From Nocardioides albertanoniae (lineage in GTDB: Bacteria; Actinomycetota; Actinomycetes; Propionibacteriales; Nocardioidaceae): a stretch of DNA of 64,000 nt. The position numbers and the translations under genes are program-made. The stretch spans positions 1,346,501 through 1,410,500 of the forward strand of contig NZ_VFOV01000001.1 in the NCBI RefSeq assembly GCF_006716315.1. The letters are read 5' to 3'. Positions 57,332-64,000 of the stretch are shown piece after piece (position 1 is the stretch's first letter; every line of letters starts with the position of its first letter). The notes under the pieces are model-generated. The model saw only the letters and a program-made list of their open reading frames with translations, made no database searches and was not told the origin of the DNA.

Positions 57332-59119
57332 GTGACAGAGACCATGGAATCCGCCGCCCCGGAGCCGAACGCCCCGAAGAAGCGCGGTGGCCTTGGCGGG
57401 ATGCTCCTCGCTGACCTCAAGGCGATGGCCAACGGCATGGGCATCGCCGGTGCCAGTTCGATGAAGAAGGCCCAGCTGATCGATGCGATCAAGGCTGCCC
57501 AGGGCAGCCGTGCGCAGTCGGCGCCCGCCGCGGATAAAGCCGAGAAGCCTGCCGCCAAGAAGGCCGCCGCCGAGAAGCCCGCGGAGAAGCAGGCCGACAA
57601 GCCGACCGACAAGCAGGCCGAGAAGCCGGTTGCCGAGAAGCAGGCTGCCGAGAAGCCCGCCGACAAGCAGACGGAGAAGTCTGCCGAGACGTCCGAGTCG
57701 GGCAACGAAGGCGGTCAGCGTCAGCGCCGCCAGCGCAACCAGAACCAGAACAAGGGCGGCAACCCCAACCAGGGTGGCGGCTCCAACCAGGGCCAGAACC
57801 AGAACAAGGGCCCCGCCAAGGCCGACCAGCAGGCTGAGAAGAAGAACGACGAGCCGAAGAAGGACAAGCCTTCCGACTCGAACGACGACAACAACGACGA
57901 CGACAACGAGGGCGGCAGCCGTCGCAACCGGCGTCGTCGCGGTCGCGACCGCGACCGCAGCCGTCCGGGTCGCGGCGAGCCCGACACGACCGTGCTCGAG
58001 GACGACGTGCTCGTCCCCGCGGCCGGCATCTTGGACGTGCTCGACAACTACGCCTTCGTGCGCACCTCCGGCTACCTGCCCGGGCCCGACGACGTCTACC
58101 TCTCCCTGTCTCTGGTCAAGCGCCTCGGCCTGCGCCGTGGCGACGCGATCGTCGGCCAGGTGCGCCAGCCCCGTGAGGGCGAGCGCAAGGAGAAGTACAA
58201 CCCGATGGTGCGCATCGACTCGGTCAACGGTGCCGACCCCGAGGTCGCCAAGCACCGTGTCGAGTTCGACAAGCTCGCCCCGGTCCACCCCGACGAGCGG
58301 CTGCGCATCGAGGGCGGTCCCGACTCGGTCACCGGCCGGGTCATCGATCTGGTCGCCCCGATCGGCAAGGGCCAGCGCGGCCTGATCGCCTCGCCGTCCA
58401 AGGCCGGCAAGACGACGGTCCTGAGCGCGATCGCGGGAGCGGTCACCGCCAACAACCCCGAGTGCCACCTGATGGTCGTGCTCGTCGACGAGCGCCCCGA
58501 GGAGGTCACCGACTTCGAGCGCAGCGTGAAGGGCGAGGTGATCGCCTCCACCTTCGACCGGCAGCCGGCCGACCACACCGTGGTCGCCGAGCTGGCCATC
58601 GAGCGGGCCAAGCGCCTGGTGGAGCTCGGTCACGACGTGGTCGTCCTGCTCGACGGTCTGACCCGCCTGGGCAAGGCGTACAACCTCTCGGTCCCGGCCT
58701 CGGGCCGGATCCTCGGAGGCGGCGTCGACTCCGCGGCGCTCTACCCGACCAAGCGGTTCTTCGGTGCGGCCCGCAACGTCGAGGACGGCGGCTCGCTGAC
58801 CATCCTCGCCACTGCGGCCGTCGAGACCGGTTCGAAGACCGACGAGATCATCTTCGAGGCGTTCAAGGACACCGCCAACCTCGAGCTGCGGCTGCGCGAG
58901 GATCTCGCCGAGGCGGGCATCTTCCCGGCCATCGACGTCCAGGCGTCGGGCACCCGCCGCGACGACCTGCTCTTCGCCGGTGGCGAGGGTGACGCGGTGC
59001 GCAAGCTGCGCAAGTCGCTCGCGACTCTCGAGGGAGCCAAGGCGGCCTCGGTGCTCGCCGAGAAGGTCACCGGTTCGCCGACCAACATGCTGCTGCTCAA
59101 CCAGATCTCCAAGGGCTGA
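57332..59119 (+). CDS. rho: Transcription termination factor Rho with long disordered insertion
   Basis: 595-residue hexameric helicase ending Rho-dependent transcripts. The N-terminal helical domain (LLADLKAMANGMGIAGASSM) is followed by an insertion of about 155 residues (60-215) rich in Lys/Glu/Ala, then Asn/Gln/Gly (NQNQNKGGNPNQGGG), then Asp and Arg runs. The OB-fold RNA site follows (GILDVLDNYAFVRTSGYLPG). Walker A at 354-362 is SPSKAGKTT, Walker B DVVVLLDGLTRLG; the R loop and Q loop regions are normal. The GTG start has AAAGGA upstream. Confidence 0.96.
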   Translation: MTETMESAAPEPNAPKKRGGLGGMLLADLKAMANGMGIAGASSMKKAQLIDAIKAAQGSRAQSAPAADKAEKPAAKKAAAEKPAEKQADKPTDKQAEKPVAEKQAAEKPADKQTEKSAETSESGNEGGQRQRRQRNQNQNKGGNPNQGGGSNQGQNQNKGPAKADQQAEKKNDEPKKDKPSDSNDDNNDDDNEGGSRRNRRRRGRDRDRSRPGRGEPDTTVLEDDVLVPAAGILDVLDNYAFVRTSGYLPGPDDVYLSLSLVKRLGLRRGDAIVGQVRQPREGERKEKYNPMVRIDSVNGADPEVAKHRVEFDKLAPVHPDERLRIEGGPDSVTGRVIDLVAPIGKGQRGLIASPSKAGKTTVLSAIAGAVTANNPECHLMVVLVDERPEEVTDFERSVKGEVIASTFDRQPADHTVVAELAIERAKRLVELGHDVVVLLDGLTRLGKAYNLSVPASGRILGGGVDSAALYPTKRFFGAARNVEDGGSLTILATAAVETGSKTDEIIFEAFKDTANLELRLREDLAEAGIFPAIDVQASGTRRDDLLFAGGEGDAVRKLRKSLATLEGAKAASVLAEKVTGSPTNMLLLNQISKG

Positions 59120-59163
59120 GCCGGCCGTAGCGAGTGACCGCGCGCAGCGCGGCGCGCGCTGTC

Positions 59164-59199
59164 GTCTGGGGCCGCCGGGAATTATTGGCGGCCCCAGAC
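59164..59199. terminator. Terminator after rho
   Basis: Perfect 13-bp stem GTCTGGGGCCGCC (59164-59176) with 59187-59199 and a ten-base A/T-rich loop. It lies 44 bases after the rho stop codon and has no T run. Confidence 0.82.
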
Positions 59200-59212
59200 G
59201 TTCACATACACT
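59185..59212 (+). promoter_or_regulatory. Probable rpmE promoter
   Basis: TTGGCG (59185-59190) and TACACT (59207-59212) with a 16-base spacer fit a housekeeping promoter. The -35 lies inside the right arm of the rho terminator. The resulting leader of about 65 bases before rpmE contains the hairpin CCGCA-ACC-TGCGG and may be a ribosomal-protein leader. Confidence 0.5.
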
Positions 59213-59284
59213 GAATCCTCGGTGCCGGTTCACGTCCCGCAACCTGCGGCGGCGACCCGGAGCCCATGTCTTGAGAGGAACCTC

Positions 59285-59497
59285 ATGAAGTCCGACATCC
59301 ACCCGACTTACAACGAGACCCAGGTCACCTGCACCTGCGGCAACTCGTTCTCCACCCGCAGCACCATCGACGGCGGCACCATCCGCGCCGACGTGTGCTC
59401 GCAGTGCCACCCGTTCTACACGGGCAAGCAGAAGATCCTCGACACCGGCGGCCGCGTGGCTCGCTTCGAGGCCCGCTTCGGCAAGCGCAACAAGTAG
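59285..59497 (+). CDS. rpmE: Ribosomal protein bL31, zinc-binding form
   Basis: 70-residue large-subunit protein. The zinc ligands are present as CTCG (C-x-C) and CSQC (C-x-x-C), so this is the C+ form that zinc-starved cells replace by a cysteine-free paralogue. [22 protein letters not shown] and [20 protein letters not shown] are the family blocks. GAGAGGAA precedes the ATG. rho-rpmE-prfA order is standard in actinobacteria. Confidence 0.98.
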   Translation: MKSDIHPTYNETQVTCTCGNSFSTRSTIDGGTIRADVCSQCHPFYTGKQKILDTGGRVARFEARFGKRNK

Positions 59498-59624
59498 CGA
59501 CCTCTCAGCGCCGGCCCCTGCACTGCAGGTGGCCGGCGCTGGCGCGTTTCAGGGACGACACTCGGTTCTAACAACCACTCCTGGGCGGAGATGTCCCCGC
59601 CGGAGCGAAGCGGAGGCGCAACAC

Positions 59625-60701
59625 ATGCAGTTTGAAGCGGTCGAGGGGCTCATCGAGGAGCACGCCGAGCTGGAGAAGCGGCTCGCCGAGCCGGAGACGC
59701 ATGCCGACGCGCGCCTGGCGAAGAAGCTCAACCAGAGGTACGCCGAGCTGAGCTCGATCATCGACGCCTACCGCGACTGGCAGCAGCTCGGTGACGACAT
59801 CGACGCTGCCCGTGAGCTGGCGGGGGAGGACCCCGGCTTCGCCGAGGAGGCCGAGGCGCTCGCGCCCCACCGTGAGGCGGCCGAGGAGCGGCTCCGCCGG
59901 CTGCTGGTGCCCCGCGACCCCACCGACGACAAGGACGCGATCCTCGAGGTGAAGTCGGGTGAAGGCGGGGAGGAGTCCGCGCTGTTCGCCGGCGACCTGC
60001 TGCGCATGTACACCCGTTATGCCGAGACCCAGGGGTGGAAGCTCGAGTTCCTCGACGCCAACGAGTCCGACCTCGGTGGTTACAAGTCCGTCACCGTCGC
60101 CGTGAAGGCCAAGGGCAACCCGGAGCCTGGCCGCGCGCCGTACGCGCTGCTGAAGTTCGAGGGCGGCGTGCACCGCGTCCAGCGAGTGCCGGTGACCGAG
60201 TCGCAGGGCCGCGTCCACACCTCGGCGGCCGGCGTGCTCGTGGTGCCCGAGGCCGAGCCGATCGACGTCGAGATCAACGACAACGACCTCCGCATCGACG
60301 TCTACCGCTCCTCGGGGCCCGGTGGCCAGTCGGTCAACACCACCGACTCCGCGGTCCGGATCACTCACGTGCCGACCGGCATCGTCGTCTCGATGCAGAA
60401 CGAGAAGTCGCAGCTGCAGAACAAGGAGCAGGCCCTGCGCGTGCTCCGTTCGCGCCTGCTCCAGGCGGCTCAGGACGCCGCCGACGCGGAGGCCTCCGAC
60501 GCCCGTCGCTCTCAGGTGCGCACCGTCGACCGCTCCGAGCGCATCCGCACCTACAACTTCCCGGAGAACCGCATCTCCGACCACCGCACGGGCTACAAGT
60601 CCTACAACCTCGACCAGGTGCTCGACGGTGCCCTGGAGCCGGTCATCTCCAGCGCGGTCGACGCCGACCTGGAAGCCCGTCTGGCCTCCCTGGACTCCTA
60701 G
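59625..60701 (+). CDS. prfA: Peptide chain release factor 1
   Basis: 358-residue factor reading UAA and UAG. The stop-codon recognition tripeptide is PVT ([14 protein letters not shown]), and the hydrolytic loop [18 protein letters not shown] holds the GGQ whose glutamine PrmC methylates; prmC is encoded 1.6 kb downstream. The N-terminal helical domain starts [20 protein letters not shown]. The start has GGAGG eleven bases upstream. The domain layout is complete. Confidence 0.97.
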   Translation: MQFEAVEGLIEEHAELEKRLAEPETHADARLAKKLNQRYAELSSIIDAYRDWQQLGDDIDAARELAGEDPGFAEEAEALAPHREAAEERLRRLLVPRDPTDDKDAILEVKSGEGGEESALFAGDLLRMYTRYAETQGWKLEFLDANESDLGGYKSVTVAVKAKGNPEPGRAPYALLKFEGGVHRVQRVPVTESQGRVHTSAAGVLVVPEAEPIDVEINDNDLRIDVYRSSGPGGQSVNTTDSAVRITHVPTGIVVSMQNEKSQLQNKEQALRVLRSRLLQAAQDAADAEASDARRSQVRTVDRSERIRTYNFPENRISDHRTGYKSYNLDQVLDGALEPVISSAVDADLEARLASLDS

Positions 60702-60786
60702 CGGCGATGTGCCGCCGAGGTCCTTCGACGGGTCGATGGTGCCTGCGAGGATCTCGGTCTGCACGCCGGATGAGGGTAGAAGCGAG

Positions 60787-60819
60787 GAGGGCCGCAGTCA
60801 CCATGTGACTGCGGCCCTC
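60787..60819. terminator. Terminator between prfA and the tail-protein gene
   Basis: Perfect 15-bp stem (60787-60801 with 60805-60819), loop CAT, between convergent genes. It isolates prfA from the minus-strand insertion gene. Confidence 0.88.
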
Positions 60820-60843
60820 GTGCTTGTGTGCTGCTGTGGTGCC

Positions 60844-62172
60844 CTACTTCGTGAAGCCCGCGACGAACCCGGCGGCCTGGGCGGACTCCTCGCTGTCGAA
60901 CCAGACCTCGGCCTGCGTGCGCTTGTAGGCCGAGCTGGCGGAGGTGTGGTAGCGCTTCTCGCCGTCCTTGCGGACGTTGCCCTTCACGACATAGGAGGGG
61001 TGCGGGCTGGAGCCGTCGCCGAGCGGGTCGGCGCTGCCGGCGCCGAAGCTGCTCGCCGGCGGCAGAGCCTTCTCGGCGCCGGCAGCGGGCTTCTTGCCGC
61101 GCTGGTAGAAGTCGCTGCTGGCCCCCACGAACCCGGCCGCCTCGGCCGACTCCTCGGTGTCGAAGTAGACGGCCGCCTTCGTACGGCCGTAGTAGGGGCT
61201 GGCCTCGGTGTGGTACTTCTTCCCGCTGCTGCCCTTGATCGTGTACGCAGGATCCGAGCTGCTGCCGTCGGCCGCGGGTCGCACGGCGCCGGCGTAGGGA
61301 GCGTCGCCGGTGGCGGCGGGCTTCTTGGCAGCCTTGGCCTTCTTGGGGGCCTTGGTGGCGGTCTCCGAGGTGGTCGCGGAGGTGGTCGCGGAGGTGGCGG
61401 CCGCGGCGGCCGGAGCATCCTGAGCAGGCTCCGACGTGGCTTCGGCGGTGGGCGTCGTCTCGGTGGGCGTCGTCTCGATGGGTGCCGTGGACTCGGCGGC
61501 CTCGGTGACGGCGCCGGTCTCGGGGGTGCTCCCGGAGCCGGTGGCGAGCGTGGGCTCGCCGTCGGTCTCCGCAGCCGACGGCGCGGTGGCCGGCGCGGAC
61601 TCGGTGCTCTGCGCCTCCGCCACCTGGGCCTCGGCGGCAGAGGCGATCGGCGTCTCCTCGTCGGCGGCGTCGTCGGTCGCGGTGGTCGAGGCCGAGTCGC
61701 CGGAGAGGGCGTCGGGGGTGGTCGAGGTCGTCGTCTCGCTGGTCGCGGTGGCGGCCCCGGCATCCGACGTGGCGGCCTCGGACGTGGTGGTCTCGGACGT
61801 GGCGGCCACATCGTCGGCGGAGGTCGCGTCGACATCAGCGGTCGCGTCGGCCGAGGTCGCAGTCTCGTCGGCGGTCGCGTCCGTGGAGCTCGCGTCGTCG
61901 CCAGCAGTCTCCGTGGCGGCGGGCGCGGCCTCGGCCGCCGCGCTCACGGGCGCTTCGGCCGGAGCCTCGGCGGGCGACTCGGCGGGCGCCTCGGTGACAG
62001 CGGCGGCCGCGACGGGTGCGGCAACGGGAGCAGTGGTCGCCTCGGTGGCCGGGTTGGTCTTGTCCGCGCGGTGAGCGGCCTTGGCGTCCTTGCGGATCGG
62101 CCGACCGAAGAAGAACCAGATCAAGATGGCGATGACGAGGATCAGGGCAAGCAGCAGGAGCCACTTCAACAT
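60844..62172 (-). CDS. Membrane-anchored protein with long Ala/Thr/Glu-rich linker and two repeated C-terminal domains
   Basis: 442 residues. An N-terminal helix (LLLLALILVIAILIWFFFG) is followed by RPIRK, so the rest is probably cytoplasmic if this is an uncleaved reverse anchor. Residues about 25-275 are Ala/Thr/Ser/Glu-rich and disordered. The C-terminal part carries two copies of a 40-residue module, YHTEASPYYGRTKAAVYFD and YHTSASSAYKRTQAEVWFD, each ending SEESAxAAGFV, like the 'sunset' domain and the tails of some actinobacterial ribosomal proteins. It sits between prfA and prmC, normally close neighbours. Function unknown. Confidence 0.8.
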   Translation of the reverse strand: MLKWLLLLALILVIAILIWFFFGRPIRKDAKAAHRADKTNPATEATTAPVAAPVAAAAVTEAPAESPAEAPAEAPVSAAAEAAPAATETAGDDASSTDATADETATSADATADVDATSADDVAATSETTTSEAATSDAGAATATSETTTSTTPDALSGDSASTTATDDAADEETPIASAAEAQVAEAQSTESAPATAPSAAETDGEPTLATGSGSTPETGAVTEAAESTAPIETTPTETTPTAEATSEPAQDAPAAAAATSATTSATTSETATKAPKKAKAAKKPAATGDAPYAGAVRPAADGSSSDPAYTIKGSSGKKYHTEASPYYGRTKAAVYFDTEESAEAAGFVGASSDFYQRGKKPAAGAEKALPPASSFGAGSADPLGDGSSPHPSYVVKGNVRKDGEKRYHTSASSAYKRTQAEVWFDSEESAQAAGFVAGFTK

Positions 62173-62348
62173 TGGGGTGATGTTCCTTCCGGGGGAGAGC
62201 TCGGGTGTGATGGTGGGGCAGCACAACGGCCGGCCAGGGGTGTGCGGCCAGATCTCGCGTCCCGATATGACCCGAAGAACCGTTGAGGCGCCCGAACGTT
62301 ACCCTCAGCCGGGTAAAGCATGACTAACACATTCAGGAGTAGTTGCCC

Positions 62349-63206
62349 ATGACCGCCCCGCGCACGCTTCTGATGAACGCCCGAAAGCAGCTCGGAGACG
62401 CCGGAGTCGCGAGCCCCGAGGTGGATGCGGCCATCCTTCTGGCCCATGTGCTCGACACCGACCGCAACCGCCTCTTCCTGGTCGACGACGTCTCTACAGA
62501 CGACGAGGCCGCCTATGCGGACCTGCTCGTCCGTCGCGCACGCCGCGAGCCGTTGCAGCATCTGACCGGGGTGGCCTACTTCCGCCACGTCGAGCTCGCC
62601 GTCGGGCCCGGCGTGTTCGTGCCTCGTCCGGAGACCGAGCTGCTCGCGGGCTGGGCGATCGACCGGGCCACCGGCCTCGACCGCCCGGTCGTCGTCGACC
62701 TCTGCACCGGTTCCGGCGCGATCGCCAAAGCCATCGCCGACGAGGTCGCGGGCGCGCATGTCCACGCCGTCGAGCTCTCCGAGGATGCCTATCCCTGGGC
62801 CGTACGCAACCTGGCCGGCACCGGCGTCGACCTCCGGCAGGGTGACATGGCCGACGCGTTCACCGACCTCGACGGCAGCGTCGACGTGATCGCCTGCAAC
62901 CCTCCCTACATCCCGCTCGAGGCCTGGGAGTCGGTGGCCGCGGAGGCGCGCGACCACGACCCCGACCTCGCCCTCTTCTCCGGCCAGGACGGCCTCGACG
63001 CGATCCGCGTCCTCGAGCGACGGGCCGCAGAGCTGCTCAGGCCCGGGGGAGTGGTGGGGTTCGAGCACGCCGACGAGCAGGGTCCGAACGGCGATCGCGG
63101 CGGAGCTCCGGCCGTCTTCGCCGCCACCGGGAGGTGGCAGGACGTACGCGATCACCTCGATCTGGCAGGGCGTCCGCGCTTCACGACCGCGCAACTGGCA
63201 CCATGA
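62349..63206 (+). CDS. prmC: Release factor glutamine methyltransferase PrmC (HemK)
   Basis: 285-residue SAM-dependent enzyme methylating the GGQ glutamine of RF1 and RF2. The N-terminal helical domain contains REPLQHLTGVAYFRHVELAVGPGVFVPRPETELL; the SAM motif is VVDLCTGSGAIAKAIA; the catalytic NPPY (IACNPPYIPLEAWE) grips the glutamine. The ATG at 62349 has CAGGAG upstream; the TTG at 62343 is rejected. It overlaps the next gene by four bases. Confidence 0.95.
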   Translation: MTAPRTLLMNARKQLGDAGVASPEVDAAILLAHVLDTDRNRLFLVDDVSTDDEAAYADLLVRRARREPLQHLTGVAYFRHVELAVGPGVFVPRPETELLAGWAIDRATGLDRPVVVDLCTGSGAIAKAIADEVAGAHVHAVELSEDAYPWAVRNLAGTGVDLRQGDMADAFTDLDGSVDVIACNPPYIPLEAWESVAAEARDHDPDLALFSGQDGLDAIRVLERRAAELLRPGGVVGFEHADEQGPNGDRGGAPAVFAATGRWQDVRDHLDLAGRPRFTTAQLAP

Positions 63207-63940
63207 GCACTGTGACTGAGCGCTACCCGATCGCGACCGAAGACGAGCAGACGGAGGCGATCGACGCTGCGGCGGCCGCTCTTCAGTCGGGCGAGCTCGT
63301 GGTCGTGCCGACCGACACCGTCTACGGCGTGGCCGCCGACGCGTTCGACAAGGGTGCGGTCGCCGGCCTGCTCGCGGCCAAGGGACGGGGCCGTTCGATG
63401 CCTCCGCCCGTGCTGATCTCCAACGTCGCCACGCTCGACGCGCTCGCGACGAGGATCCCCGACTGGGCACGCACCCTCGTCGAGGAGCTGTGGCCCGGCG
63501 CGCTGACCGTCGTCTTCCACCAGCAGCCGTCGCTGCAGTGGGATCTGGGCGAGTCCCGCCAGACCGTCGCCGTACGCATTCCCGACTCCGACTTCCTGCG
63601 CCGGCTCATCGACCGGGTCGGTCCGCTCGCGACCAGCTCGGCCAACCGCACCACGAAGCCGGCCGCCACCAACGCCGACGAGGCCGACGAGATGCTCGGC
63701 CGGATGGTCCAGGCGATCGTCGACGGTGGCCAGTCACCTGTCGGTGAGGCGTCCACGATCGTCGCTGCCACCGGCGACGAGCCCGAGATCCTGCGCCAGG
63801 GCGCGATCAGCGCCCAGCGCATCAACGAGGTCCTCGCCAAGCACGACGTCGCGATCGCCGGGCCGGGGGCCCCGCACGACCGCGATGCGACCACCACCGA
63901 GACGTCGGAAGCACCCGACGCCGAAGCCCCCGAAGCCTGA
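63203..63940 (+). CDS. Sua5/YrdC/TsaC threonylcarbamoyl-AMP synthase
   Basis: 245-residue enzyme making threonylcarbamoyl-adenylate for t6A37 of ANN-reading tRNAs. The YrdC domain (about 20-205) shows VVVPTDTVYGVAADAFD, LLAAKGRGRSMPPPVLI, LWPGALTVVF, VAVRIPDSDFLRRL and SANRTTKPAATNADE. The C-terminal 40 residues are an acidic, Thr/Glu-rich tail rather than a full Sua5 domain. ATGA overlap with prmC and TGATG overlap with the next gene show one operon. It corresponds to Rv1301 of M. tuberculosis. Confidence 0.95.
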   Translation: MSTVTERYPIATEDEQTEAIDAAAAALQSGELVVVPTDTVYGVAADAFDKGAVAGLLAAKGRGRSMPPPVLISNVATLDALATRIPDWARTLVEELWPGALTVVFHQQPSLQWDLGESRQTVAVRIPDSDFLRRLIDRVGPLATSSANRTTKPAATNADEADEMLGRMVQAIVDGGQSPVGEASTIVAATGDEPEILRQGAISAQRINEVLAKHDVAIAGPGAPHDRDATTTETSEAPDAEAPEA

Positions 63941-64000
63941 TGCGCGCCTACGTCCTCCTCTTCCTGGTCGCCGCCGTGGCGACCTACCTGCTCACCGTGG
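63940..64000 (+). CDS. Start of a probable undecaprenyl-phosphate sugar-1-phosphate transferase (3'-partial)
   Basis: Only 20 residues are visible (MRAYVLLFLVAAVATYLLTV), one hydrophobic helix. The start overlaps the preceding stop (TGATG). By position it should be the MraY/WecA-family transferase (Rv1302, rfe) that follows the Sua5 gene in actinobacteria; the visible helix is in keeping with the N terminus of that family. The assignment rests mainly on context. Confidence 0.65.
   Translation, partial: MRAYVLLFLVAAVATYLLTV

Noticed and set aside
60322..62286. Long plus-strand frame running from prfA into the region antisense to the tail protein
   Set aside because: It overlaps the 3' part of prfA in another frame, crosses a strong terminator, and its Gly/Arg-rich product mirrors the Ala/Thr-rich protein on the other strand.

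Overview
The window is a high-GC chromosomal segment of an actinobacterium, most like Nocardioides and its relatives (Nocardioidaceae). The grounds are: a single-chain Kgd-type 2-oxoglutarate dehydrogenase/decarboxylase, WhiB1, a SigR/RsrA pair, a 24-residue bL37 protein, nickel superoxide dismutase with its SodX protease, and Rho with a long basic insertion. Gene order also follows two blocks known from Mycobacterium tuberculosis. No rRNA gene is present, so genus assignment is inference. No IS element, prophage, attachment site or CRISPR array was seen.

Layout. 0-9 kb: SNF2 helicase, a 47-aa membrane protein, thioredoxin, chorismate mutase, lactone oxidase, class III aminotransferase, cytidylyltransferase-like protein, DUF445 protein, S4 protein. 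9-20 kb (mostly minus): FKBP isomerase, a histidine kinase fused to a multispan membrane domain with its response regulator, CBS protein, hisN-rsgA-aroA, and a membrane-anchored ECF sigma factor fused to its own zinc-finger anti-sigma domain and cadherin-like extracellular repeats. 20-29 kb, stress regulation: SRAP protein, hydrolase, sigR-rsrA, bL37, DUF2785 protein, pdtaS, whiB1, rsbW plus a SigF/SigB-type sigma factor, sodN and sodX. 29-40 kb, metabolism and envelope: malic enzyme, two oxidoreductase/transport genes, a FabR-like repressor divergent from a ferredoxin reductase-desaturase operon, and a TetR-MMPL pair. 40-48 kb: kgd, lipoprotein-LCP pair, acyltransferase, MazG-like, VOC and acetoacetate decarboxylase-like proteins, tRNA-Arg(CCG). 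48-64 kb: argS, lysA, hom-thrC-thrB, rho, rpmE, prfA, prmC, a Sua5/YrdC protein and the start of a probable undecaprenyl-phosphate sugar-phosphate transferase, interrupted by four genes between lysA and hom and one repetitive-tail gene between prfA and prmC.

Functional links. The argS-prmC block joins arginyl-tRNA synthesis, lysine/threonine synthesis from the aspartate family and translation termination. The 15-28 kb block joins thiol-oxidative stress (SigR/RsrA), nitrosative/redox sensing (WhiB1), PdtaS signalling and a partner-switch sigma factor, next to a nickel superoxide dismutase. A SoxR-like operator sits before one quinone oxidoreductase.

Two non-coding patterns stand out. First, five complex palindromic repeats of two families (A: 2217-2291, 8606-8720, 36677-36831; B: 30444-30541, 49861-49958) each begin within about 12 bases of the stop codon of a plus-strand gene, and their arms co-vary. 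Second, about twenty genes carry a TANNNT-like -10 hexamer 6 to 8 bases before the start codon, so they are probably transcribed as leaderless mRNAs; this decided several start codons below.
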